Of a stretch of DNA of 15,727 bases, positions 1-6,752 are shown piece after piece (positions within the stretch are counted from its first letter, which is position 1; every line of letters starts with the position of its first letter). A program made the position numbers and the translations under genes. Where the stretch lies: NCBI GenBank assembly GCA_009774055.1, contig VSNB01000052.1, positions 1-15,727 on the forward strand. The letters are read 5' to 3'. The notes below the pieces were generated by a model, which worked only from the letters and a program-made list of their open reading frames with translations, was not told the origin of the DNA and ran no database searches. The stretch is from Clostridiales bacterium (GTDB taxonomy: Bacteria; Bacillota; Clostridia; Oscillospirales; Oscillospiraceae).

Positions 1-45
1 TCAGCTCCTGCCTGTTTTTCCTTATTATCTACCTGGAGGTCGTTC

Positions 46-74
46 TTGTCAAAAGTTTTTAAACAGGCTCTAAG
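46..74 (+). promoter_or_regulatory. possible weak promoter for the 190-aa gene
   Basis: TTGTCA at 46-51 and TCTAAG at 69-74 are separated by 17 bp and lie about 30 bp before the ATG at 105. Each hexamer matches the sigma-A consensus only partly. The sequence is A/T-rich for this window. An 8-bp inverted repeat, GCCTGTTT at 10-17 with AAACAGGC at 61-68, spans the same area. I see no further features in 1-104. The assignment rests on position and partial matches only. Confidence 0.3.
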
Positions 75-104
75 ACGGGGCCGCTTTTTGGGTAACGAAT
101 ATTT

Positions 105-677
105 ATGAATCTTTTGTTGAAGTATTTGCAGAAATATGGTATCCTGTTGTGCAACACGAATCCGGATCTGCCCGCGCTGGAGGATATTGGGTGTACCTGG
201 GCGGATGTGACGGCGCTGATCGACCGGCAGGCTCTGTTCTATTGCAAGGCATTCAAAAAACGGACCACATATTTATCCAAAGAAACCTACTATTTATTAA
301 AGGAAGTCCGGCAGAAAAAGCCATTGACACCACCGGCGCAGAGGATATATGCTATATTGGAGAACGGCGCGGAAGCGGAAACCGGCTTTTTAAAGGCCGT
401 ATCCGGCCTGGACGGGAAAGCATACCGGGAAGGATTTGACTTTCTGCTGCAAAACATGTATGTCACGGCCCTGCGGAACGGAAAGCCGCTGAATGAGAGC
501 TGGTCCACGTTCCTCTACGCAGCGGCGGCGGAGTGGGAGAAGCGCGCTCCCGGCCCTCCGCCGGCGGAAAACGCCGAAGCGCGTCTGTGGGAGATTCTGT
601 CCCGGACTATGACAGAGCGGCAATTCCGGTCGCTGGCAAGACGGAGCCCCCAGCCCCAGAAATCGCCTTTTCAGTAA
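105..677 (+). CDS. 190-aa protein, winged-helix-like, possibly AlkZ-related
   Basis: Soluble protein with no signal peptide or membrane segment. The N-terminal half (about 1-65) carries the block ILCNTNPDLPALEDIGCTW and the run LFYCKAFKKRTTYLS. Residues about 70-125 read as helix-turn-helix plus wing (AQRIYAILENG, then FDFLLQNMYVTALRNGK), a pattern like the C-terminal winged helix of AlkZ/YcaQ DNA glycosylases. From memory, short proteins of this kind in Clostridia are sometimes labelled AlkZ-related. I cannot verify this, and the catalytic glycosylase domain is absent at this size. The C-terminus is Pro/Arg-rich. The ATG at 105 has only a weak ribosome site upstream (GGG at 90-92). The stop is followed at once by repeat copy A. 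It seems to be a single-gene unit, separate from the oxidoreductase operon downstream. The frame is favoured over competing frames by its natural amino-acid composition. Confidence 0.7.
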   Translation: MNLLLKYLQKYGILLCNTNPDLPALEDIGCTWADVTALIDRQALFYCKAFKKRTTYLSKETYYLLKEVRQKKPLTPPAQRIYAILENGAEAETGFLKAVSGLDGKAYREGFDFLLQNMYVTALRNGKPLNESWSTFLYAAAAEWEKRAPGPPPAENAEARLWEILSRTMTERQFRSLARRSPQPQKSPFQ

Positions 678-966
678 ACAGACCTCACCAACCCACCCCG
701 GGAGCCGGTCCCGCCGGACCGGTAGGGGGCCCTGATCACCACATTGAAACAGACGCTGAAGACCGGCAGAGCGGACGGCAGTACAGCAGGCCAAACAGAC
801 TGTGCCTCAGGCGCAAAACAAATTCCCCCGTAATCAAGGGAATCCAAAACCGCAGGTTTTGGCACGCTTTTGCTTACTTTTCGCGTGGACGAAAAGTAAG
901 CCGCCGTCCGGGCGCGGGAGCCCGGGACGATTCAAGAAGCAATTCCCCCTGCCGCCGGAGGCGGCA
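678..966 (-). repeat. structured dispersed repeat, copy A
   Basis: This gene-free stretch is filled by a repeat also found at 12438-12700, 13264-13549 and, truncated, at 15579-15672. Shared landmarks with copy C include CGGTAGGG (720-727) and CCCCCGTAAT (825-834). Hairpins, in plus-strand order, are CCAAAACC/GGTTTTGG at 844-862, CTTACTTTTCG/CGAAAAGTAAG at 873-900, CCGGGC/GCCCGG at 908-925 and TGCCGCC/GGCGGCA at 950-966. The last ends four bases before the vorD ribosome site AGGAG (971-975). One end abuts the stop of the 190-aa gene. It is called minus because its landmarks run opposite to copies B and D. I see no credible ORF or strong promoter inside it. Function is unknown. Confidence 0.8.
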
Positions 967-983
967 AGAAAGGAGCAAAATAA

Positions 984-1190
984 ATGGCAAAAGTCACGTT
1001 TCTGACAGATTTGTGCAAGGGCTGCGGCCTTTGCGTAAACGCCTGTCCCAAGCACATCCTGGCCATCGCCAAGGACCAGATCAACAAAAAAGGCTACTCC
1101 CCGGCGGTGATGACCAAGCAGGAGGACTGCATCGGTTGCGCCTTCTGCGCCACCATGTGCCCGGACTGCATCATCACCGTAGAGAAATAA
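984..1190 (+). CDS. vorD: 2-oxoacid:ferredoxin oxidoreductase delta subunit (2[4Fe-4S] ferredoxin)
   Basis: A 68-aa protein that is essentially two ferredoxin-type [4Fe-4S] motifs: CKGCGLCVNACP (Cys 11, 14, 17, 21) and CIGCAFCATMCP (Cys 49, 52, 55, 59), with an extra Cys at 62. It is the electron-relay chain that passes electrons from the TPP catalytic site to external ferredoxin in four-subunit oxidoreductases of the Kor/Vor type. Length is usual for a stand-alone delta chain. The ATG at 984 follows AGGAG at 971-975. It is first gene of the operon, 10 bp ahead of the alpha subunit. A compact GC hairpin at the end of repeat copy A (950-966) stands just before the ribosome site. The substrate (branched-chain 2-oxoacid versus 2-oxoglutarate) cannot be read from this subunit. 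The symbol follows the likely complex. Confidence 0.9.
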   Translation: MAKVTFLTDLCKGCGLCVNACPKHILAIAKDQINKKGYSPAVMTKQEDCIGCAFCATMCPDCIITVEK

Positions 1191-1200
1191 GGAGGACAGT

Positions 1201-2262
1201 ATGGCAGAAAGAGTCTTAATGAAGGGCAACGAAGCCATCGCGGAGGCCGCCATCCGGGCGGGCTGCCGCCATTACTTCGGCTACCCCATCACCCCTCAGA
1301 CGGAGATTGCCGCCTATATGGCGAAAAAGATGCCCAAGATCGGCGGCGTGTTCCTCCAGGCGGAGAGCGAAATCGCCTCCATCAACATGGTCTACGGCGC
1401 CGCCGCCGCCGGGATGCGGGTTATGACCTCCTCCTCCAGCCCGGGAATCTCCCTGAAGGGCGAGGGATTGAGCTACATAGCCGGTTCTGACGTGCCCGCC
1501 TTCGTGGTGAACGTCCAGCGGGGCGGCCCCGGCCTGGGGGGCATTCAGCCCAGCCAGTCCGACTACTTCCAGGCCACCAAGGGCGGCGGTCACGGCGACT
1601 ACCGCATGATCGTCCTGGCTCCCGCCTCCGTGCAGGAGATGGCGAGCCTTACCGTCAAGGGCTTCAACCTGGCGGACAAGTACCTTATGACCGCCATGAT
1701 CCTGGCGGACGGCACCATCGGGCAGATGATGGAGCCCATCACCTTCGAGGACGCGGAGGTGGAAATCTACGATAAGCCCTGGGCCCTCACCGGCACAAAG
1801 ATGCAGCGGAAGCACAATATCGTCAACTCCCTGTATCTCAAGCCCGATGAGCTGGAGCGAAAGAACTTCGAGCGCTACGAGCGGTACAGGACCGTGGAGG
1901 AGAACGAGGTCATGTACGAGGAGTACATGATGGAGGACGCGGAGGTCTGCGTGGCCGCCTTCGGCATCGCCTCCCGGGTGGCGAAGAACGCCGTAGTCCA
2001 GGCCCGGAGCGAGGGGATCAAGGCTGGCCTCATCCGGCCCATCACCCTCTGGCCCTTCCCCTCCAAGGTCCTGCGCCAGGCAGCGGAGCAGGTGAAGAGC
2101 TTCGTCTGTGTGGAGCTGAACATGGGGCAGATGATCGAGGATGTGCGCCTGGCTATCGAATGCACCCGGCCCGTAAGCCTGTGCAACCGCACCGGCGGCA
2201 TGATCCCCTCGCCGGACCAGGTGCTGGCCTCGATTCGGGAAGCCCGGAAAGGAGTGAACTGA
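1201..2262 (+). CDS. vorB: 2-ketoisovalerate ferredoxin oxidoreductase alpha subunit (VorB-like)
   Basis: 353 aa, full length for the alpha chain. The N-terminal pyrimidine-binding domain (about 1-190) has the family blocks GNEAIAEAAIRAGCRHYFGY, PITPQTEI, FLQAESEIASINMVYGAAAA, TSSSSPGISL and GGPGLGGIQPSQSDYFQATK. The C-terminal domain (about 245-345) is the transketolase C-like fold. The family catalyses CoA-dependent oxidative decarboxylation of a 2-oxoacid to acyl-CoA with reduction of ferredoxin, in the cytoplasm. The sequence closely recalls the VorB (2-ketoisovalerate) branch from memory, and a branched-chain aminotransferase lies downstream at 5611, so branched-chain substrates are favoured. 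2-oxoglutarate (KorA) is the alternative. A GGAGG ribosome site precedes the ATG. The stop is one base before the beta-subunit ATG, so translation is likely coupled. Confidence 0.88.
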   Translation: MAERVLMKGNEAIAEAAIRAGCRHYFGYPITPQTEIAAYMAKKMPKIGGVFLQAESEIASINMVYGAAAAGMRVMTSSSSPGISLKGEGLSYIAGSDVPAFVVNVQRGGPGLGGIQPSQSDYFQATKGGGHGDYRMIVLAPASVQEMASLTVKGFNLADKYLMTAMILADGTIGQMMEPITFEDAEVEIYDKPWALTGTKMQRKHNIVNSLYLKPDELERKNFERYERYRTVEENEVMYEEYMMEDAEVCVAAFGIASRVAKNAVVQARSEGIKAGLIRPITLWPFPSKVLRQAAEQVKSFVCVELNMGQMIEDVRLAIECTRPVSLCNRTGGMIPSPDQVLASIREARKGVN

Positions 2263-2263
2263 T

Positions 2264-3025
2264 ATGGCGATTGTATTCCAGAAGCCCAAGTCCCTGACGG
2301 ATGCGGCGCTCCACTACTGCCCCGGCTGCCCCCACGGCATCATCCACCGTCTGGTGGCGGAGGCCATCGACAGCCTGGGCATCGAGGGCAAGGCCATCGG
2401 CGTGGCTCCCGTGGGCTGCGCGGTCATGGCTTACGACTACTTTGCCTGCGACATGATCGAGGCCGCCCATGGCCGGGCCCCCGCCACGGCTACCGGCATC
2501 AAGCGGTGCCGTCCGGACAACATCGTCTTTACCTACCAGGGGGATGGCGACCTGGCCTCCATCGGCATGGCGGAGACGGTCCACGCCGCCGCCCGGAATG
2601 AGAATATCACCGTGATCTTCGTCAACAACGCCATTTACGGCATGACCGGCGGACAGATGGCCCCCACCTCCCTGCCGGGGCAGGTGACCCAGACGTCTCC
2701 CTATGGCCGGGACGTGAACCACTGCGGCTGGCCCATCAGGGTCTGCGAGATGCTGGCGACCCTGGAAGGTCCGGAGTACGTGGCCCGTGTGGCGGTGAAC
2801 AGCGTCAAGAATGTGAAGGCCGCCGGAAAGGCTATCCAAAAGGCGTTTCAGAACCAGATCGACAAGAAGGGCTTTTCCCTCATCGAGGTTGTCTCCGCCT
2901 GCCCCACCAACTGGGGCATGACGCCCCAGAAGGCTCTGGAGTGGGTGGAGAGCGACATGCTGCCCTACTACCCCCTGGGCGTCTATAAGGACAGAAGCGC
3001 GGAAAAGGAGGCGGATGCGAAATGA
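2264..3025 (+). CDS. vorA: 2-ketoisovalerate ferredoxin oxidoreductase beta subunit (TPP-binding)
   Basis: 253 aa. The N-terminal HYCPGCPHGIIHRL block (Cys 19, 22) is typical of these beta chains. The thiamine pyrophosphate/Mg motif is GDGD at 93-96, followed about 25 residues later by NNAIYGMTGGQ (121-131). Together they identify the TPP-binding chain that forms the active site with the alpha subunit. The start lies one base after the alpha stop, and the stop overlaps the gamma start as ATGA. Symbol use differs between databases: here vorA means the beta chain, following the Methanothermobacter naming. Function is clear at the level of 2-oxoacid:ferredoxin oxidoreductase. The exact substrate is inferred from the VorB-like alpha chain and the nearby aminotransferase. 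Confidence 0.88.
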   Translation: MAIVFQKPKSLTDAALHYCPGCPHGIIHRLVAEAIDSLGIEGKAIGVAPVGCAVMAYDYFACDMIEAAHGRAPATATGIKRCRPDNIVFTYQGDGDLASIGMAETVHAAARNENITVIFVNNAIYGMTGGQMAPTSLPGQVTQTSPYGRDVNHCGWPIRVCEMLATLEGPEYVARVAVNSVKNVKAAGKAIQKAFQNQIDKKGFSLIEVVSACPTNWGMTPQKALEWVESDMLPYYPLGVYKDRSAEKEADAK

Positions 3026-3558
3026 AAACCACTCAGATCCTGATCGCCGGCTTCGGCGGGCAGGGCATCCTGTTCGCCGGGAAGTTTTTGGCCTACAAGG
3101 GCCTCCTGGAGGATTTACAGGTGAGCTGGCTGCCCTCCTACGGCCCCGAAATGCGGGGCGGCACCGCCAACTGCAACGTCATCCTCTCCGACGATCCCGT
3201 GGGCTCCCCCATTATCACCAACCCGGACGTGCTGATCGTCATGAATCTGCCCAGCCTGCAAAAGTATGTGGACTCCGTGGTCCCCGGCGGGCAGATCTAC
3301 GTGGATTCCACCCTGATCTCCGAGAAGGTGGCGCGCACGGACGTAGAAGTCTACTACATCCCCGCCACCCAGATGGCCAACGACGCGGGCGTGCCCACTC
3401 TGGCGAATATGGTCATGATGGGGCACGTGCTGAAAAACAACCCGGAGCTGAGCTTTGACGGGGCGGACGCTACTGTGCAGAAGCTGGTGCCTCCTGCAAA
3501 GGCCCAACTGGTGGAGCTGAACATGAAGGCCCTCCAGGCGGGAAGGGACTACCAATGA
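3022..3558 (+). CDS. vorC: 2-oxoacid:ferredoxin oxidoreductase gamma subunit
   Basis: 178 aa, a normal length for the gamma chain. It begins with the Gly-rich signature ILIAGFGGQGILFAGK and continues with WLPSYGPEMRGGTANCNVI, both characteristic of the gamma domain of pyruvate/2-oxoacid ferredoxin oxidoreductases. The rest is a Rossmann-like alpha/beta domain, with DVLIVMNLPSLQKY as another family block. The subunit contributes to CoA handling and complex assembly. It starts in an ATGA overlap with the beta gene and ends in an ATGA overlap with the following nucleoside phosphorylase-like gene, so all are expected on one mRNA. This completes a delta-alpha-beta-gamma set in the common Kor/Vor gene order. 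Confidence 0.88.
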   Translation: MKTTQILIAGFGGQGILFAGKFLAYKGLLEDLQVSWLPSYGPEMRGGTANCNVILSDDPVGSPIITNPDVLIVMNLPSLQKYVDSVVPGGQIYVDSTLISEKVARTDVEVYYIPATQMANDAGVPTLANMVMMGHVLKNNPELSFDGADATVQKLVPPAKAQLVELNMKALQAGRDYQ

Positions 3559-4301
3559 TCCGCCATGGCTTTGACGGCGGCGAGGAGCTGCTGAAGCCGG
3601 TACATTTATCCCAGCCGGTGGAGGGCTTTCCGAAAACCGTACTGGTGACCTTCCAGCGGAAGGTCGTTGAGGCGCTGCAAAAGCGGCTTCCGGTGGAGGC
3701 CGTCAGCACCATAAGCGCCTGTGTGGAAGTACCCATTTACCGCTTTTCCTACCAGGGACAGACCCTTGGGCTGTACCTCACCACCATCGGCGGCCCCGCC
3801 ACGGTTGGAATTTTGGAGGAGGTGTGGGTCAAGGGCGCGGAAAAGGTCCTGCTCTTTGGGACCTGCGGCGGATTGGACGCGGCCCTGCCTGCCGGACACC
3901 TGATCGTTCCCACCGCCGCCTACCGGGACGAGGGGACCAGCTTCCACTACCTGCCGCCCTCCGACTATGTGGAGGTCCCCACGGCGGAGCGTCTCGCGGC
4001 AATCTTCGACGAGCTGGCGCTGCCCTACGTCCGCAGCAGGACCTGGACCACCGATGCCATTTACCGTGAGACGCCCGGGAAGGTCGCGGAGCGCCGGGCG
4101 GAGGGCTGCGGGGCGGTGGAGATGGAGTGTGCCTCCGTCATGGCCGCCGGGCAGTTCCGGGGGAAGCCGGTATACCAATTCCTGTATACCGCCGACAGCC
4201 TGGCGGGAAGCCGGTGGGAGCGCGGACTTCTGGGAGCGCATCCGGAGTCCGACTATGAGCGGTATCTGTCTATCGCCCTGGAGACGGCGATCCGCCTGTA
4301 A
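3555..4301 (+). CDS. nucleoside phosphorylase-I family protein
   Basis: 248 aa, PNP/UDP phosphorylase fold. Visible blocks are TTIGGPATVGILEE (phosphate/base region), VLLFGTCGGLDAALPAGHLI, YRDEGTSFHYLPPSDY, WTTDAIYRETPGKVAERRAE and the ribose-binding AVEMECASVMAAGQF. The family cleaves nucleosides with phosphate to base plus sugar 1-phosphate. The sequence recalls, from memory, the subgroup with RDEGTSxHY (NP-I spr0068-like), for which I know no settled substrate. A purine or pyrimidine nucleoside, or S-adenosyl/methylthioadenosine-type cleavage, cannot be told apart here. It starts inside the vorC stop (ATGA) and is therefore coupled to the oxidoreductase, which is unusual company for a nucleoside salvage enzyme. 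It ends 11 bp before the carbon-nitrogen hydrolase. Confidence 0.85.
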   Translation: MIRHGFDGGEELLKPVHLSQPVEGFPKTVLVTFQRKVVEALQKRLPVEAVSTISACVEVPIYRFSYQGQTLGLYLTTIGGPATVGILEEVWVKGAEKVLLFGTCGGLDAALPAGHLIVPTAAYRDEGTSFHYLPPSDYVEVPTAERLAAIFDELALPYVRSRTWTTDAIYRETPGKVAERRAEGCGAVEMECASVMAAGQFRGKPVYQFLYTADSLAGSRWERGLLGAHPESDYERYLSIALETAIRL

Positions 4302-4312
4302 GGAGGCAGCTT

Positions 4313-5110
4313 ATGAAAATTTCCTGCATTCAAATGGACATGCGCCTGGGCGAGCCGGACTGGAATTTTGCCCGCGCGGAGGAGCTGGTCCGCGCCGCCG
4401 CAAGGACGGAACATCCGGACGTGGCAGTCCTGCCGGAAACCTGGAACACCGGGTTTTTCCCCAAGGATCTGGAGCCCTGCGCCGACCGGGACGGGGAGCG
4501 GACAAAGGCCGTTTTCTCCGCCCTGGCAAGGGAGCTGAATATCAACATCGTCTGCGGCAGCGTGGCGAACAAACGGACGGAGGGGTTCTTCAATACCGCC
4601 TACGTCTTCGACCGGGCCGGGGAGGTCATCGCGGAGTACGACAAGACCCATCTGTTTACGCCCTCCGGGGAGCACGAGTCCTTCCTGTGCGGATGGCATA
4701 CCTGCCGGTTTACGCTGGACGGCAAGTCCTGCGGATTGATCATCTGCTACGATATCCGGTTCCCGGAGCTCATCCGGACCATGACCTTGGAGGGGGTGGA
4801 CCTGCTCTTCGCCGTGGCCCAGTGGCCGGAGAAGCGGACCATGCACCTGGAAACCCTGGCCCTGGCCCGGGCCATCGAGAACCAGATGTTCCTGGTACTG
4901 TGCAACAGCGTGGGGACGGCGGGAGAAACCCGCTGCGGCGGACACAGCGCCGTCATTGACCCCTGGGGCGAGTACCTGGCGAAGGCCGGGGACCGGGAGG
5001 AAATCATCACCGGCGAGGCGGACTTCTCGGTCATCGAGGGCATCCGCTCCTCCATCAACGTATTCCGTGACCGGAGGCCGGAGCTGTACGCGCTGGACCG
5101 GCCGGTATGA
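4313..5110 (+). CDS. carbon-nitrogen hydrolase (nitrilase superfamily, omega-amidase-like)
   Basis: 265 aa, one nitrilase-superfamily domain with the Glu-Lys-Cys triad visible: Glu42 in LPETWNTGF, Lys111 in EYDKTHLF and Cys145 in IICYDIRFPEL. Such enzymes hydrolyse amides. The size and the YDKTHLF and CYDIRFPEL blocks fit the omega-amidase/Nit2 branch, which turns 2-oxoglutaramate or 2-oxosuccinamate into the 2-oxoacid plus ammonia. That role would fit next to 2-oxoacid and transaminase genes but is inference. Other small amides are possible. AGGAGG precedes the ATG by a short spacer. The stop overlaps the next gene as ATGA. Cytoplasmic, no signal peptide. Confidence 0.87.
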   Translation: MKISCIQMDMRLGEPDWNFARAEELVRAAARTEHPDVAVLPETWNTGFFPKDLEPCADRDGERTKAVFSALARELNINIVCGSVANKRTEGFFNTAYVFDRAGEVIAEYDKTHLFTPSGEHESFLCGWHTCRFTLDGKSCGLIICYDIRFPELIRTMTLEGVDLLFAVAQWPEKRTMHLETLALARAIENQMFLVLCNSVGTAGETRCGGHSAVIDPWGEYLAKAGDREEIITGEADFSVIEGIRSSINVFRDRRPELYALDRPV

Positions 5111-5523
5111 CAGTCCTTGGAAAAGAGGCGCGGATAGGCGCCTGCCTGCTGGCCGGAAGCATGGAAACCATGGTTCCCTTCTACCGGGATATACTGGGCT
5201 TTCAGACCCAATGGGACGGGGGAGATTTCGCGGAGTTCCAGACGGCCAGCGGGGAGCTGTCCCTGTTCATGTACAGCCGCAAGGCCTTCGCCCAGTCCCT
5301 CGGAGAGCCCTATGCTCCCCCGAAGGGGCTCAATCAGACCTTTGAGATCGCCCTCTGGCTGCCCCGGTTCGCCGATGTGGACGCGGAGTACGCGCGCCTG
5401 TCGGCGCTGAACGTCACCTTCCCCCTGGGCGCGCCCACGACTTACCCCTTCGGCATCCGCAACTTCTACGCGGCGGACCCGGAGGGCAACCTGCTGGAGA
5501 TCGGCAGTGCCAGGGAGGCATAA
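5107..5523 (+). CDS. VOC-family (glyoxalase/bleomycin resistance fold) protein
   Basis: 138 aa, a single VOC domain built from two beta-alpha-beta-beta-beta halves. The first half has SMETMVPFYRDILGFQTQW and the second YAADPEGNLLEIG, the usual family ending in which Glu can bind a metal. The family includes glyoxalase I, isomerases, dioxygenases and antibiotic-binding proteins. Nothing here fixes the reaction. It starts in an ATGA overlap with the hydrolase gene and is the last gene of the 984-5523 operon. Three small hairpins follow its stop. The coupling to a 2-oxoacid oxidoreductase suggests handling of a small carbonyl metabolite, but that is a guess. Confidence 0.82.
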   Translation: MTVLGKEARIGACLLAGSMETMVPFYRDILGFQTQWDGGDFAEFQTASGELSLFMYSRKAFAQSLGEPYAPPKGLNQTFEIALWLPRFADVDAEYARLSALNVTFPLGAPTTYPFGIRNFYAADPEGNLLEIGSAREA

Positions 5524-5584
5524 GCGAAACGGCAGTTTCGCGCAAAAAGCTCTTTTTGAACCTTTTTCTCCCGAGAAAAAGGTT
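5524..5584 (+). other. stack of three hairpins between VOC gene and ilvE
   Basis: Three adjoining perfect inverted repeats fill the gap: GCGAAAC/GTTTCGC at 5524-5541, CAAAAAG/CTTTTTG at 5543-5558, and AACCTTTTTCTC/GAGAAAAAGGTT at 5559-5584. None is followed by a clear T-run, so a classical intrinsic terminator is doubtful. They could attenuate read-through into ilvE or protect mRNA ends. The layout (hairpin straight after a stop, then a T-rich/A-rich hairpin) loosely resembles the dispersed repeat seen elsewhere in the window, but I find no shared sequence blocks. Confidence 0.6.
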
Positions 5585-5610
5585 GAACAACCTGAAAGGT
5601 GGAATAGAAA

Positions 5611-6687
5611 ATGTCTTACAATTTTCCCGTGACCCGCACCGCGAACCCCAAGCCCAAGCCGGACCAGAGCAACCTGGGCTTCGGCAAGTACTTCACCGAC
5701 CACATGTTCATCATGGACTACGATGAAGGCCAGGGCTGGCATGACGGCAAGATCGTCCCCTACGGCCCCATCAGCCTGGACCCCGCCAGCTGCGTCCTCC
5801 ACTACGCCCAGATGATGTTCGAGGGCATGAAGGCGTACCTGACCCCGGACAAGAAGATCAACCTCTTCCGTCCGGACATGAACGCCAAGCGCCTCAACCG
5901 CACCAACGAGCGCATGTGCATCCCCTATATGGACGAGGAGCTGTTTATCGAGGCTGTGAAAGCCACCGTGCAGGCGGACGCCGACTGGATTCCCAGCCAG
6001 CCCGGCACCGCCCTCTACATCCGGCCCTACATTATCTCCGACGAGGTGAGCTTCTCCGTGGAGCCCGCCAAGCACTACCACTTTATCATCATCCTCTGCG
6101 CCGTGGGCGCCTACTATGACATCAACCGGGGCGGCCTCACCGGCAGCCACATCTATGTGGAGGACGAGTACATCCGCGCCGCCGTAGGCGGCACCGGCTT
6201 CGCCAAGGTCGGGGGCAACTATGCCGGCGGCATGCGGGCCACCAAGAAGGCCCTGGAGAACGGCTGCAAGGAGGTCCTGTGGCTGGACGCCCACGAGCAC
6301 AAGTACGTGGAGGAGGTGGGCACCTCCAACGCCTTCTTCATGATCGGCGACGAGGTCATCACCGCCCCTCTGGGCGGTTCCATCCTCCCCGGCGTCACCC
6401 GGGACAGCACCATCACCCTGCTGCGCAAGTGGGGCTACAAGGTCAGCGAGCGGCGGCTGTCCATCCAGGACATCGAGGAGGCCAGCAAGAATGGCTCCCT
6501 GCAGGAGGCCTGGGCCACCGGCACCGCCTGCGTGATCTCTCCCATTGGCTATCTGCGCTACATGGACCGGGACATCGTCATCCACGGCGGCGGCGTAGGC
6601 CCCGTGAGCCAGAAGCTCTACGATCACATCTATGGGATGCAGACCGGCGTGGTGGCCGACGACATGGGCTGGATCGTCCAGCTGTAA
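5611..6687 (+). CDS. ilvE: branched-chain amino acid aminotransferase
   Basis: 358 aa, PLP fold-type IV, full length for the larger bacterial/eukaryotic-type BCAT. Motifs include HYAQMMFEGMKAYLTPD (substrate loop), ALYIRPYIIS, the PLP-lysine region GFAKVGGNYAGG (Lys199), WLDAHEHKYVEEVGTSN and GGSILPGVTRDS. It interconverts Leu, Ile and Val with their 2-oxoacids using glutamate/2-oxoglutarate, in the cytoplasm. AAAGGTGG upstream of the ATG is a clear ribosome site. It follows the oxidoreductase operon by 87 bp and is closed by a strong bidirectional terminator. Its neighbour VorDBAC would use its 2-oxoacid products, suggesting a fermentative branched-chain amino acid pathway or, in reverse, reductive synthesis from branched acyl-CoA. 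The sequence alone does not say which direction runs. Confidence 0.93.
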   Translation: MSYNFPVTRTANPKPKPDQSNLGFGKYFTDHMFIMDYDEGQGWHDGKIVPYGPISLDPASCVLHYAQMMFEGMKAYLTPDKKINLFRPDMNAKRLNRTNERMCIPYMDEELFIEAVKATVQADADWIPSQPGTALYIRPYIISDEVSFSVEPAKHYHFIIILCAVGAYYDINRGGLTGSHIYVEDEYIRAAVGGTGFAKVGGNYAGGMRATKKALENGCKEVLWLDAHEHKYVEEVGTSNAFFMIGDEVITAPLGGSILPGVTRDSTITLLRKWGYKVSERRLSIQDIEEASKNGSLQEAWATGTACVISPIGYLRYMDRDIVIHGGGVGPVSQKLYDHIYGMQTGVVADDMGWIVQL

Positions 6688-6702
6688 CTTAACTGCCCTT
6701 AC

Positions 6703-6743
6703 AAAACTGCCCCCGGAAGTCAAAAAACTTCCGGGGGCGGTTT
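6703..6743. terminator. bidirectional intrinsic terminator
   Basis: A 12-bp perfect stem, GCCCCCGGAAGT at 6709-6720 with ACTTCCGGGGGC at 6727-6738, has a CAAAAA loop. It is extended outward by a G-T wobble and an A-run/T-run pair (AAAAC on the left, GGTTT on the right). It lies between the convergent ilvE and lipoprotein genes, and each strand reads hairpin followed by a short T-run. It therefore can end transcription from both sides. Confidence 0.9.
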
Positions 6744-6752
6744 CCATATCGT

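Noticed and set aside
678..966. CRISPR array or tandem repeats
   Set aside because: The hairpins are single, differ in sequence and have no regular repeat-spacer period.
533..1219. 228-aa plus-strand frame spanning the 190-aa gene, repeat A and vorD
   Set aside because: Crosses hairpin-rich repeat sequence and overlaps two better frames; composition is Arg/Pro/Gly-rich.
1216..2289. 357-aa minus-strand frame opposite vorB
   Set aside because: Shadow frame; vorB on the plus strand is conserved over its full length.
5559..5584. Possible intrinsic terminator after the VOC gene
   Set aside because: Stem is strong but A/T-rich with no downstream T-run, so it is listed only as a hairpin.
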